From NCBI RefSeq assembly GCF_022662495.1, contig NZ_JAKPBU010000001.1:620001-684000 (forward strand): a DNA stretch of 64,000 nt, in the 5' to 3' direction. Under the pieces are notes generated by a model. That model was not told the DNA's origin. It saw only the letters and a program-made list of their open reading frames with translations, and made no database searches. Below, piece after piece: positions 51,465 through 60,046 of this stretch (position 1 is its first letter; every line of letters starts with the position of its first letter). Made by a program: the position numbers and the translations under genes. The stretch comes from Lysobacter sp. M2-1 (GTDB taxonomy: Bacteria; Pseudomonadota; Gammaproteobacteria; Xanthomonadales; Xanthomonadaceae).

Positions 51465-53510
51465 TCACTTCGCCGTCAGGATCTGCACGCCCGCCGCCTG
51501 GGTGGTGGCGAACAGGCTGCCGTCGGGCGCGTTGCGCATCTGGACCGGCTCGTAGCCCGCGATCGAGGTGCGCTTGAGCAGGCGCGGCGCGGAGGGCACG
51601 CTCACATCGTATTCCTCGATGCCGTTGCCGCTGCCGTACCAGGCCCGATTGCCGCGCACCGCCACCGCGGAAAAGGTGGTGGCGTCAGGATCGGCCGGGG
51701 TGGCGGCGACCAGCCGCGGGGCCTTGGCATTGGACACGTCGAGGATGCGCAGGCCGCGGCGGCAGGCGACGTAAAGCAGCGAACGCGCCGCGTCCAGGGA
51801 CAGCCCGGTCGCCGAATCGCAATCGGCGTCCCAGCGCGCCAGTTCCACCAGGTTATGCGGATCCGAGGCATCGATGATGCGCACACCGCCGTAGATGATC
51901 TCCGAACTTCCCGCTTCGGCCGAGTACAGGATGCCGCCCTGCGCGGCCATCGCCCAGGGTGCGTCGGGCATCCACCAGTTGGACACCAGCACGGGGTTGG
52001 ATGGGTCGGTGATGTCGACCACGCCCATGCTCGGGCCATTGGTGTTCTTGCCCACGTACAGGCGGTTGCCGATGACCGTGACGCTCGATGCATACGGGTA
52101 TTCCAGGCGCGCGATTTCCCTCGGTTTGAGCGGCGCGGACAGGTCGACCACGATCAGGCCATAGCCCCATACCGCCAGGTAAGCAGTCTTGCCGTGCACG
52201 GTCATCGCGGTGTAGCCGCGCGCTTCCATGTCGTCGGGCAGCGGCGGTTCCAGGCGTGCCAGCGGCACGAGCGTGTTCGGATTGGCCACGGTGATGCCGT
52301 AGTCGTACTGCAACAGCACGGCGTAGCCATCGACGAAGCCCACATCCATCGGATTGACGCCACCGGGCTGGACGCGTTCGCTGGCGAACTGCGGCTTGTC
52401 CGGGTTGCGTCCGTCGATCGCCAGCAGGCGGTCGTCGCTGCCCAGCATCAGGCCCAGGTCGTCGCGCAGCGGCAGCGCATGGCGCGCGGCGAAGGTGCGC
52501 AGATCATGGTTGGCCATGAACATCGGCTGCGCCGGATCGGCCACCGACCACACGTCCAGGCCGTGGAAGCCGCCGGTGTAGACGTGCTGGCCGAGCCGCA
52601 TCCCGGTCAGTGCGCCGTAGGGCATCTCGGTGCTGCCGACCAGCTGGACCTGGGCGGGATCGGACATGTCCAGCACGCTGAGCGAGTGGCCGAAGCCGTA
52701 CGCGTACGGCGCCTGGAAGCCCACGTTGACGATCTCGGTGCCTGGCGACGAGTAGAACGCCGCTTCCCTGGGCGCATCCGGCACGGAAATGTCGATGGTG
52801 CGCAGCAGGTAGCCGAACAGGAAGCTCTTGCCGCCGGCATACAGCAGATTGCCGCTGGCCGCGACCAGGGTTCCGGCCCCCGGGCCGATGCCCGCGGCGC
52901 GCAGCCGCGGCCGGCGCGGATCGGCCAGGCTGCCGACGTAGAGATCGTTTTCGGTATCGAACAGGTACAAACGGTTGTGTGCGACCGCGATGCCCGCGGC
53001 GCAGGTCCGCTCGGCATCGCCGGCATACCCGGCCACTTCGCCGACCCGGCGCGGCCGCTGCGGATTGGCGAGCGAATACACCACCACGCCGCCGCGACGA
53101 CAGCTGCCTTCGCGCCAGCTCGCGTACAGATATTTACCGTGCCGGGCCAGTCCCTGGATCACGCCCGGGGCCATGTCCGCGCTACCGGCCAGCACCGGCA
53201 TGGCCGGGTTGGCGTAATTCCAGACGGACACCCTGCGGCCGGTCGGCACGTAGACCAGATTGCCGTAGGCGAGCGGTTGGCTGAGGTCTCCGCCCACCGA
53301 GGTTTTCAGGCTGAGCGGTTTGCGCGCGGTTTGCTGGCCGGCTGCGGCGGCGGCACCGGTGCGATCGGCTTCGGCAAGCCTGGGCTTTGCCGCGCCGGTG
53401 CGCGCGGTCTGCGGCGTGCTGCCTTGCAGGGCGATGTTACCGGCGGCGAATGCCGTCGCCATCAACGCAGCCCAGGCGGCGGCAATGGCGAGGTGTCTAC
53501 GGATCTTCAT
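51465..53510 (-). CDS. Secreted LVIVD-repeat beta-propeller protein
   Basis: 681 residues with a signal peptide (ends about residue 22, ATAFA). From about residue 70 it consists of repeated blade-like units of the type G-x-L-Y-V-A/Y-x-x-x-x-G-L-x-V-x-D-I-S-x-P-x-x-P (for example LVYVPTGRRVSVWNYANPAMP, TAYLAVWGYGLIVVDLSAPLKP, LLYVACRRGLRILDVSNAKAP), the LVIVD pattern. Likely an extracellular or surface adhesion/carbohydrate-associated propeller. GGAG precedes ATG 53510. No partner identified. Confidence 0.9.
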   Translation of the reverse strand: MKIRRHLAIAAAWAALMATAFAAGNIALQGSTPQTARTGAAKPRLAEADRTGAAAAAGQQTARKPLSLKTSVGGDLSQPLAYGNLVYVPTGRRVSVWNYANPAMPVLAGSADMAPGVIQGLARHGKYLYASWREGSCRRGGVVVYSLANPQRPRRVGEVAGYAGDAERTCAAGIAVAHNRLYLFDTENDLYVGSLADPRRPRLRAAGIGPGAGTLVAASGNLLYAGGKSFLFGYLLRTIDISVPDAPREAAFYSSPGTEIVNVGFQAPYAYGFGHSLSVLDMSDPAQVQLVGSTEMPYGALTGMRLGQHVYTGGFHGLDVWSVADPAQPMFMANHDLRTFAARHALPLRDDLGLMLGSDDRLLAIDGRNPDKPQFASERVQPGGVNPMDVGFVDGYAVLLQYDYGITVANPNTLVPLARLEPPLPDDMEARGYTAMTVHGKTAYLAVWGYGLIVVDLSAPLKPREIARLEYPYASSVTVIGNRLYVGKNTNGPSMGVVDITDPSNPVLVSNWWMPDAPWAMAAQGGILYSAEAGSSEIIYGGVRIIDASDPHNLVELARWDADCDSATGLSLDAARSLLYVACRRGLRILDVSNAKAPRLVAATPADPDATTFSAVAVRGNRAWYGSGNGIEEYDVSVPSAPRLLKRTSIAGYEPVQMRNAPDGSLFATTQAAGVQILTAK

Positions 53511-53794
53511 GGAACAACTCCGATGGGGGATGTGGGAACGGCCGTGCGATCCGTCGCGGGGGGTCCTGGGTCAACAGGGTCGATGCGGCCGGCGTAGCCG
53601 CACCACGATGAAGCTTGTTCGATGTGCGTTGGCGGCCTCGCGATCAGTAACGCGGCTGCAGGACGTACGCCTTGCGCCAAGCAGGGCATCGGATTCCGCC
53701 CACGCTACCGCCGGGCCCGGCCGTGTCATTCCAACGGCATGATCGTTTGCCTACAACCGCATGATCCGCGCGCCAGAAACCCGCACGAGTGTCG

Positions 53795-56137
53795 CTACAG
53801 GGCCGGCGGCGACTCCGTCATCCCATTTGGCAGCGGCCGCTCACCCGCGAGCGCGCGGGCGTGCACCAGTGCCCGGCCGGCCAAGGCGTCCTGGTCCAGG
53901 GCCTGATAGAGCTGCCACTGCAGCACGGCGGCGTCGAAGTCCTGCTCGGCCCAGGGCGCCACCCGACCTACAAGCGCGCTGGCTTCGGCCAGGCGACCCC
54001 GCTCGATCAGCCAGGGCGCGTAGTCGGCGACCGTTTCCAGCACGTCTTCCGGCACCCCCGCCGACTCCACCACTCGCAACGCCTCCTGGTAGGCGGCGTC
54101 GGCGGCGGCTTCGCGCCCTGCCTGCCGCTCCGCAACCGCTCGGGCCAGCGTGGCCATCCATGCCGGTGCCCGCAGGTCCGGCGGCCAGGGCAAGGGCGGC
54201 GCATCCGCGCGCAGGCCGATCTGGCGCTGGCGCAGCCGCAGCCATGCCTGTAGCCGCGGACCGGCGCCCGGCGCGGAGGTCTGCAGAATTCCGTTCACCA
54301 TGTGCAATGCCGTCGGCGTCTCGCCCCCGCGCCAGGCCGCTTCCATCAACAGGAAACCGCGACGCTGGATGTCGCCCGGCGGCACGTTGCGGGCCGAAGG
54401 GGCATCCAGCAACGCGCGCGCGGCGCCCAGTTTGCCGAGCCGCAGCAGGACCTCGGCGCGATCCAGGGTCAGCGTGCCGAGCTGTGCCGGGTCGCGGATC
54501 CGTTCGCGCAGGGCCCATGCCCGCTCGCTCTGCTCCCAGGCCGCCTGTGGTCGGAGCAGGCGCAGGTTGACACCGACCAGGGACGAGCGCGCCGTCACCA
54601 GTTCGTTGACGGCCCCGTAGCGTTCGAAGTCCCTGGCCGCCTGCGCGAGGTATTGCAGAGCCTGGGCCGGGCGGTCGCGGTCCATCTCCAGCTGGCCGAG
54701 ATTAGCGTCGATGCGCGAGGCCGCCAGCGGGTCGCCGGCGCGCAGGGCCTGCACCCGGGCCTGCCCCAGATCGGCCAGCGCAGCGTCGAAGCGGCCCTGC
54801 ATCGCCCGGGCAACGCCGCGGCCGGTCAGCGCCTGCGCCAGCTCGGCGTGGTGGCGGGCAGGATCGACCACGGCGATGGCCGCGGCGAAATCGCGTTCGG
54901 CGTCGGTGCTTTTCTCCAGGCGCACGTGCATCGCGCCGCGTGCATTCAACAGCCGCGCGCGAAACAGCGGCTCGTGGCCGGCAGGCGTGGCCAGGGCGCG
55001 GTTCAGCCCCGCCAGTCCCTGTTCGAAACGGCCTTCGCGAAATTCGATCCGCGCCAGTTGATACAGCAGTTCGGGCGTGTTGCGCTGCAGTTCCGGGGCG
55101 GCGGCGAGAATCCTGCGGGCCGTCTCGAGCTCGTTGCTCAGCATGGCGGCGCGTGCGCGCTGCAGACGCTCCTGCAGGCCGAGATCCTGCTGGCCCGCCT
55201 GCGCCGGCCGACCCAGCGCGGAGAGCAACCGATCGCTGGCATGCCTGGCGGCAGTCAGCAGATCCGCATCCTCGCCGACGGCGCTGTTGCGGGTGCCGTC
55301 GTCGTTGCTGCCCTGCAGGCTCACGCGCCAGATGCCGTTGCGGTGCTCGGCCGTGCTGCGCACGGTGCGCCGACCGCTGGTGACTGCCCCGGCCCCACCC
55401 GACCCATCCCCGATCATCACCAGCGTGTTCTCGCTCGGCGGCACCGCAAGGCCCGCCCTGCGCATGCGGTCGGCGATGAAATCCATCAGGCCGAGGCGGA
55501 TCCAGGCCGCATCGCGCGCACCGCGCACTTCGGTCGGCAGCACCAGGGTCACGGACGGCGCGCCGGTTTGTACATCCTGGACCTTCGCCCCGCGCCACCA
55601 CCACGCCGCGCCCACAGCCGCGGTCAACAGAAGCGCCAGGCCAGCAGTCGTCCACCACGCGCGCCGTCCGCGCGAGCGGGCAGCATTTGCGATTGGGGGC
55701 GTCTGCGCCGCTGCCAGATCGGGTGCGGAGCCTTCGATGCCTGCGTGCGTCTGGATGCCCAGGGGGTCTGCCTGTTCCGGGACGACCGCCGCCTGCGACA
55801 GGCGCGCCGCTTCTCCGGAGTCGACCTGGGTTTCGGCGACCCAGCGAAAGCCGAACCGCGGCACGGTGCGGATTGCGTTCTGGGCATGCCCGTCGTCGCT
55901 GACCGCCCTACGCGCACGCAGCACGATCTGGCCGATCTGCGCATCGGACACGTTGCTGCGGCCGAACACCGCAAGAGCAAGTTCGTCCCTGCCGACGGCG
56001 CGATCGCGATGTTCGATCAGGTAACGCAGACAATGGAATGCACGCACGGGAAGCGCGATCGGCGCCCCATCGCGGGTGAGCTCACGGACGGCCGGATCAA
56101 GGACGAACGCGCCGAATTTGAACCGCGCCGGTGTCAT
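53795..56137 (-). CDS. CadC-like winged-helix regulator with TM and TPR region (second)
   Basis: 780 residues from ATG 56137; GTG 56155 is a possible alternative. N-terminal winged helix (about 1-100, RDGAPIALPVRAFHCLRYLIEHRDRAVGRDELALAVFGRSNVSDAQIGQIVLRARRAVSDDG and IRTVPRFGFRWVAE), TM near residues 165-185 (WWTTAGLALLLTAAVGAAWWW), then a long periplasmic part: first a possible ligand-binding domain (about 195-300), then TPR-like helices (about 315-770). Same architecture as 18857-20266 but longer. Should sense a periplasmic signal. Divergent from uspA. Confidence 0.88.
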   Translation of the reverse strand: MTPARFKFGAFVLDPAVRELTRDGAPIALPVRAFHCLRYLIEHRDRAVGRDELALAVFGRSNVSDAQIGQIVLRARRAVSDDGHAQNAIRTVPRFGFRWVAETQVDSGEAARLSQAAVVPEQADPLGIQTHAGIEGSAPDLAAAQTPPIANAARSRGRRAWWTTAGLALLLTAAVGAAWWWRGAKVQDVQTGAPSVTLVLPTEVRGARDAAWIRLGLMDFIADRMRRAGLAVPPSENTLVMIGDGSGGAGAVTSGRRTVRSTAEHRNGIWRVSLQGSNDDGTRNSAVGEDADLLTAARHASDRLLSALGRPAQAGQQDLGLQERLQRARAAMLSNELETARRILAAAPELQRNTPELLYQLARIEFREGRFEQGLAGLNRALATPAGHEPLFRARLLNARGAMHVRLEKSTDAERDFAAAIAVVDPARHHAELAQALTGRGVARAMQGRFDAALADLGQARVQALRAGDPLAASRIDANLGQLEMDRDRPAQALQYLAQAARDFERYGAVNELVTARSSLVGVNLRLLRPQAAWEQSERAWALRERIRDPAQLGTLTLDRAEVLLRLGKLGAARALLDAPSARNVPPGDIQRRGFLLMEAAWRGGETPTALHMVNGILQTSAPGAGPRLQAWLRLRQRQIGLRADAPPLPWPPDLRAPAWMATLARAVAERQAGREAAADAAYQEALRVVESAGVPEDVLETVADYAPWLIERGRLAEASALVGRVAPWAEQDFDAAVLQWQLYQALDQDALAGRALVHARALAGERPLPNGMTESPPAL

Positions 56138-56467
56138 GCGCCGATATTCTGGCACGCGGAACGTGGCCCCTCCCGACTCCCCGGCGCCTGACCGCCGGAT
56201 CCCCGAGCGGGCCGTGCCTGGATCCCATTCACGCCGATTCGACAGCAGCCTGCATGGCGCTGGCAGCTACATGCTGCTGACCCATCGGCCGCACGCCAGC
56301 GCCTTCCCCGACCGCACCTCAGGTCAGGGCATGCGATCCCATTCCCGGTTTCAAGGCGGGCTTGCTACGCCATCACCCGTGGCGAAGTTGACTCAGGTCA
56401 AGGCTCGCAGCGAGGGATCTGCGATGTTGCGCTCGAAGCGCACAAGCCACCTCGAGGAGGATCGGAC
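56138..56467. promoter_or_regulatory. Intergenic region upstream of uspA with an FNR-like box
   Basis: 330 bases, no gene. The left part is the start region of the winged-helix gene. A box at 56388-56401 has FNR/ANR form and the strong GAGGAGGATCGGAC ribosome site lies just before ATG 56468. Confidence 0.6.
56388..56401. promoter_or_regulatory. FNR/ANR-like box
   Basis: TTGACTCAGGTCAA: both half sites fit TTGAy-N4-rTCAA. Centre at 56394.5, about 41.5 bases before a possible transcription start near 56436, the usual class II activator distance; TGCGATGTT at 56421-56429 would be an extended -10. Suggests low-oxygen induction of uspA. Confidence 0.6.
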
Positions 56468-56905
56468 ATGTTCAAGCACATCCTGCTACCTACCGACGGC
56501 TCGGAGCTGTCGCTGCTCGCGATCGAGCATGGTGTCGCACTGGCCAAGGCCATGGGCGCCCGGGTCACCGGTTTCCACGCCGCGCCCCCGTTCCATACCT
56601 TCACGCACGAATGGATGCAGCTGGAATTCACGCGCGAGGAATACCTGCGGGTAAGCGCGGAACAGACGGCGAACATGCTCGGGGTGATCGAGAGCGCGGC
56701 CCGGACTGCCGGCGTGGCGTGCGACACGGTGTCGACGACCAGCGACCACCCTTACGCGGACATCCTCAAGACCGCTACCGAGCGTGACTGCGACCTGATC
56801 GTGATGGCCTCGCACGGACGTCGCGGCGTCAAGGGCCTGCTGCTGGGCAGCGAGACGCAGAAGGTGCTCACCCACGGCAACGTGCCGGTGCTGGTCTATC
56901 GCTAA
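56468..56905 (+). CDS. Universal stress protein (UspA family)
   Basis: 145 residues, single Usp domain. Opening KHILLPTDGSELSLLAIEHGVALAKAMGA, the ATP-binding signature GRRGVKGLLLGSETQKVL and the closing VPVLVYR are standard. The His/Trp-rich loop (FHAAPPFHTFTHEWMQ) is typical of members associated with anaerobic or microaerobic regulation. Ribosome site GAGGAGGA. The upstream FNR/ANR-like box suggests oxygen-responsive control. Confidence 0.93.
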   Translation: MFKHILLPTDGSELSLLAIEHGVALAKAMGARVTGFHAAPPFHTFTHEWMQLEFTREEYLRVSAEQTANMLGVIESAARTAGVACDTVSTTSDHPYADILKTATERDCDLIVMASHGRRGVKGLLLGSETQKVLTHGNVPVLVYR

Positions 56906-57005
56906 TGCCGGGCGGCAATTGCGTGCGAAGCCGCGACGGAGCGGCTGCGGAGTGCAGGCAAGCCCCACGGTGCGGGGAATGCAGGCGGCCTACGGGTTTG
57001 CGCAG

Positions 57006-57081
57006 TGGTGGGCCCACCAGGACTCGAACCTGGAACCAAAGGATTATGAGTCCTCTGCTCTAACCATTGAGCTATAGGCCC
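57006..57081 (-). tRNA. tRNA-Ile2 (anticodon CAU)
   Basis: On the minus strand the gene begins GGGCCTATAGCTCAATGG and ends TGGGCCCACCA, 76 bases with the CCA encoded. D-arm, anticodon stem with loop CTCATAA (anticodon CAU), and T-arm CCAGGTTCGAGTCCTGG all fold. The TATAGCTC D-arm and the ACTCATAATC loop are those of tRNA-Ile2, whose C34 is converted to lysidine by TilS, rather than methionine elongator. Anticodon alone cannot separate Ile2 from Met. Confidence 0.85.
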
Positions 57082-57135
57082 GCACAGCGCAGAAATTCTA
57101 GGCCATCGGCGATCGCCGTGTTCCCGGCGGGGAAC

Positions 57136-59490
57136 TCACCGCATCGACATGGAATACGGATGCTCGGCGCCCGCCCCGGGCCAGTCGCGGTTCGGCTCGG
57201 CCTGCATGGTGAAGCGCAGTTCGCCGCCGGCCATCAGTTCCTCGTGGCGCAGGAAGGCGCGCGCGAGTGGCTTGCCGTTGAGGCTGACGCTGCCGACATA
57301 GGTGTGCGCATCGTCGAGCCTGTCGGCGATCACCGTGAAGCGCTTGCCGTTGGGCAGGCGCAGGGTGGCGCTTGGCAGGAACGGGCGGCCCAGGATGTAT
57401 TCGTTGCTGCCCGGCGCCACCGGATAGAAGCCGAGCGCGGTGAACACGTACCAGGCCGACATCTGGCCCAGGTCGTCGTTGCCGGCCAGGCCCTCTGGCG
57501 TGGGCTTGTACTGGGTGTCCATGATCTGCTTCAGCCGCGCCTGGGTGCGCCACGGCTGTCCGGCATGCGCATACAGATAGGCCACGTGATGGCTGGGTTC
57601 GTTGCCGTGCGCGTACCAGCCGATCAGCCCGGTGATGTCCTCCATGTGCTCGAACACCTTCGGGTCGACCTTCGCGTCGAAGACCTCATCGAGCCTGGCC
57701 AGCAGCGGGTCGGCGCCGCCGTGCGCCTGCGCCAGCCCGGCCACATCCTGCGGCACGTACCACGAGTACTGCCAGGCGTTGCCCTCGGTGTAATCGGTGC
57801 CGTAGCCGCTGGCATCCGGATCGAACGGCGTGCGGAACGCGCCATCGCGCTTGCGCGCGCGCATGAAGCCGGTCTCGGGGTCGAAGGCGTGCTTCCAGTT
57901 GGCAGCGCGCTTGGCGAACGCAGAAGCGACATCATCGCGGCCCATCGCCTCGGCCATGCGGTGGATGGTCCAGTCATCGAAGGCGTATTCGAGCGTCTTG
58001 GAGGCCGCTTCGCCTTCCTCGTCGATCGGCACGTACCCCAGCTCCATGTACTGGCGGATGCCGTCGTAGGGACCGTAGCTGGCGCTGGCGACCATGGCCG
58101 CGAGCGCCGCGTCGGCATCAAATCCGCGGATACCCTTCAGGTATGCGTCCGCAATCACCGGTACCGCGTGATAGCCGATCATGCACCACGTCTCCAGGCC
58201 GTGGAACGACCAGATCGGCAACACGCCATAGGGGCTGTGGCGCTGCGCGGCGAGCAGCGAGTTGACGAAGTCGGCATTGCGCCGCTCCGGCTGCACGATG
58301 GTCAGCAGCGGATGCAGGGCACGGTACGTGTCCCACAGCGAAAAGGTCGAGTAGTGGGTGAATCCTTTGGCTTCATGCACGGCGTTGTCCGGGCCGCGGT
58401 AGCGGCCGTCGACGTCCATGAACAGGCTCGGCCCCATGAACGCGTGATAGAGGGCCGTATAGAAACTCCTGCGCTGGTCCTCGCTGCCCTGCGCATCGAC
58501 CACGCCGAGCGCCTCGGCCCAGGCCTGTTTCGCGGCAAGGCGTACGCCGTCGAAATCCCACTCCGGCACTTCGGCATCGAGGTTGGCGATCGCGCCGGCT
58601 TCGCTCACCGGGGAGATCGCGAGCTTGGCCAGCAGCGGCTTGCCGCGCAGGTCGCCGAAGTCGAAGCGCGCGACCAGCTGGCGTCCTTCGATCTGCGCGC
58701 GCTGGCTGGGATCCTTGTCGCCCGGCGGCGGAAAGCCCTTGTACGGAACGTCCTGCTCGGTGTCGTGCAGCGCATGAGCGTTGAGCGGCTGCGAAAAGCG
58801 CAGGGCGAAGTGCAGCTGCCGCCCCGGCGCCCAGCCGCGGGTTTCGCGAAAACCCGTGATGGTGCCATCGGCATGCACGCGCAGGCGCGACCACAGGACC
58901 TTGCCCGGGTAGTCGTACATCGAGGTGCGCAGATCCACGATCACGTGTGCGGGTTCGCCCTGCGGGAACGCGTAGCGATGCACGCCGACGCGCGCGGTCG
59001 CGGTGAGCTCGGCGCGCACTGCGTGATCGGCCAGGGTGACCGCGTAGTACCCGGGTTCGGCCTGCTCGGTGTCGTGCGCGTAGCGCGAGGTGTAACCACT
59101 ACCCGGCTGGGCCGGGTCACCGCGCTCGAGCTTGGACTCGCCCGACACCGGCATCAGCAGGATGTCGCCCAGGTCGGAATGCCCGGTGCCGGAGAAATGC
59201 GTATGCGAGAAGCCAACGATGGTGTCGTCGCTGTGGCGGTAGCCCGCGGCCCAGCCGTAGGCGTCCTTGCGCGGCTGGATGCGGGTATCGGGGCTCAGCT
59301 GCACCATGCCGAACGGCACCACTGCGCCGGGAAAGGTGTGGCCTTCGCCCCCGGTGCCGATGAACGGATCGACCGCGGCGTAGGCGCGTTCCCCCGCTGC
59401 GGTCGTCACATCGGCCGCATCGGCGGTTGCCATGCCAACCATCATCGCCAGCATGCCCAGCGCGACCGTGCCGCCGTTTGCCTTGCGCAT
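57136..59490 (-). CDS. GH92 family alpha-1,2-mannosidase, secreted
   Basis: 784 residues with signal peptide (about 1-25, GMLAMMVGMATADA). GH92 landmarks: AVDPFIGTGGEGHTFPGAVVPFGMVQLSPDT, GFSHTHFSGTGHSD, and GNDDLGQMSAWYVFTALGFYPVAPGSNEY; an (alpha/alpha)6 catalytic domain with calcium-dependent retaining-inversion chemistry of the family. Releases mannose from N-glycan-like or mannan substrates in the periplasm. Ribosome site GGAG before ATG 59490. Divergent from the SnoaL-like gene. Not adjacent to the TonB receptor operon. Confidence 0.94.
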   Translation of the reverse strand: MRKANGGTVALGMLAMMVGMATADAADVTTAAGERAYAAVDPFIGTGGEGHTFPGAVVPFGMVQLSPDTRIQPRKDAYGWAAGYRHSDDTIVGFSHTHFSGTGHSDLGDILLMPVSGESKLERGDPAQPGSGYTSRYAHDTEQAEPGYYAVTLADHAVRAELTATARVGVHRYAFPQGEPAHVIVDLRTSMYDYPGKVLWSRLRVHADGTITGFRETRGWAPGRQLHFALRFSQPLNAHALHDTEQDVPYKGFPPPGDKDPSQRAQIEGRQLVARFDFGDLRGKPLLAKLAISPVSEAGAIANLDAEVPEWDFDGVRLAAKQAWAEALGVVDAQGSEDQRRSFYTALYHAFMGPSLFMDVDGRYRGPDNAVHEAKGFTHYSTFSLWDTYRALHPLLTIVQPERRNADFVNSLLAAQRHSPYGVLPIWSFHGLETWCMIGYHAVPVIADAYLKGIRGFDADAALAAMVASASYGPYDGIRQYMELGYVPIDEEGEAASKTLEYAFDDWTIHRMAEAMGRDDVASAFAKRAANWKHAFDPETGFMRARKRDGAFRTPFDPDASGYGTDYTEGNAWQYSWYVPQDVAGLAQAHGGADPLLARLDEVFDAKVDPKVFEHMEDITGLIGWYAHGNEPSHHVAYLYAHAGQPWRTQARLKQIMDTQYKPTPEGLAGNDDLGQMSAWYVFTALGFYPVAPGSNEYILGRPFLPSATLRLPNGKRFTVIADRLDDAHTYVGSVSLNGKPLARAFLRHEELMAGGELRFTMQAEPNRDWPGAGAEHPYSMSMR

Positions 59491-59660
59491 TCCATTCTCC
59501 GTTCCCGTCAGCTGCGGTCCGCGGGAAACTACCATGCGACACGCGCTCCGGGCAGTACGCCGCCGTGCGCCAGTCGGGCATGCGCAACGATCGCGGGCTG
59601 CTGACACCAGGATGTCAGCAGCGCGGACGCATGCTGCGCCTCCCACCGAGGAGCATGCGC

Positions 59661-60029
59661 ATGAGCACACGACAGATCGCCGACCGCCTGGTCGAACTTT
59701 GCCGTGAAGGCAAGTACGAACAGGTCTACGACGAGTTGTTCGCCGCCGACGCCGAGAACATCGAGATGCCGGCGATGGCCGAAGGCCCGCTCGGCAACGT
59801 GAGGGGCCTGGACGCGATCAGGGCGAAGAGCCAAGCCTGGTCGGAAGGGCTCGAACAGGTGCACGATGGCAGCGTCGGCGAGCCGATCGTGGCCGGTAAC
59901 TGGTTCGCGTTGCCGCTGACGATGGATGCGACCTTCAAGGGGCGCGGCCGGATGCAGATGGAGGAAATCTGCGTCTACCAAGTGCGCGACGGCAAGATCG
60001 TGCGCGAGCAGTTCTTCTACGACGCCTGA
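59661..60029 (+). CDS. SnoaL/NTF2-like protein
   Basis: 122 residues. ATG 59661 is seven bases from GAGGAG; the ATG two codons before is too close. SnoaL-like fold: ELCREGKYEQVYDELFAADAENIEMPAMAEG at the start and RMQMEEICVYQVRDGKIVREQFFYDA at the end. Such proteins are isomerases, scaffolds or immunity-like binding proteins; function here is unknown. Divergent from the GH92 gene. Confidence 0.88.
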   Translation: MSTRQIADRLVELCREGKYEQVYDELFAADAENIEMPAMAEGPLGNVRGLDAIRAKSQAWSEGLEQVHDGSVGEPIVAGNWFALPLTMDATFKGRGRMQMEEICVYQVRDGKIVREQFFYDA

Positions 60030-60046
60030 CGCGTTCGGATCGCAGC

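Noticed and set aside
51183-53597. Long plus-strand open frame over the LVIVD gene
   Set aside because: Shadow of the propeller gene; no signal peptide or motif.
53511-53794. Possible small ORF between the LVIVD gene and the winged-helix gene
   Set aside because: Pro/Arg-rich, no ribosome site; reads as promoter and intergenic DNA.
57006-57081. tRNA-Met elongator
   Set aside because: Anticodon is CAU, but the D-arm and anticodon region match tRNA-Ile2; kept as Ile2 with the caveat.
57067-59604. Long plus-strand open frame (845 codons) over the GH92 gene
   Set aside because: Antisense shadow with the same Arg/His-rich composition; it starts inside the tRNA.
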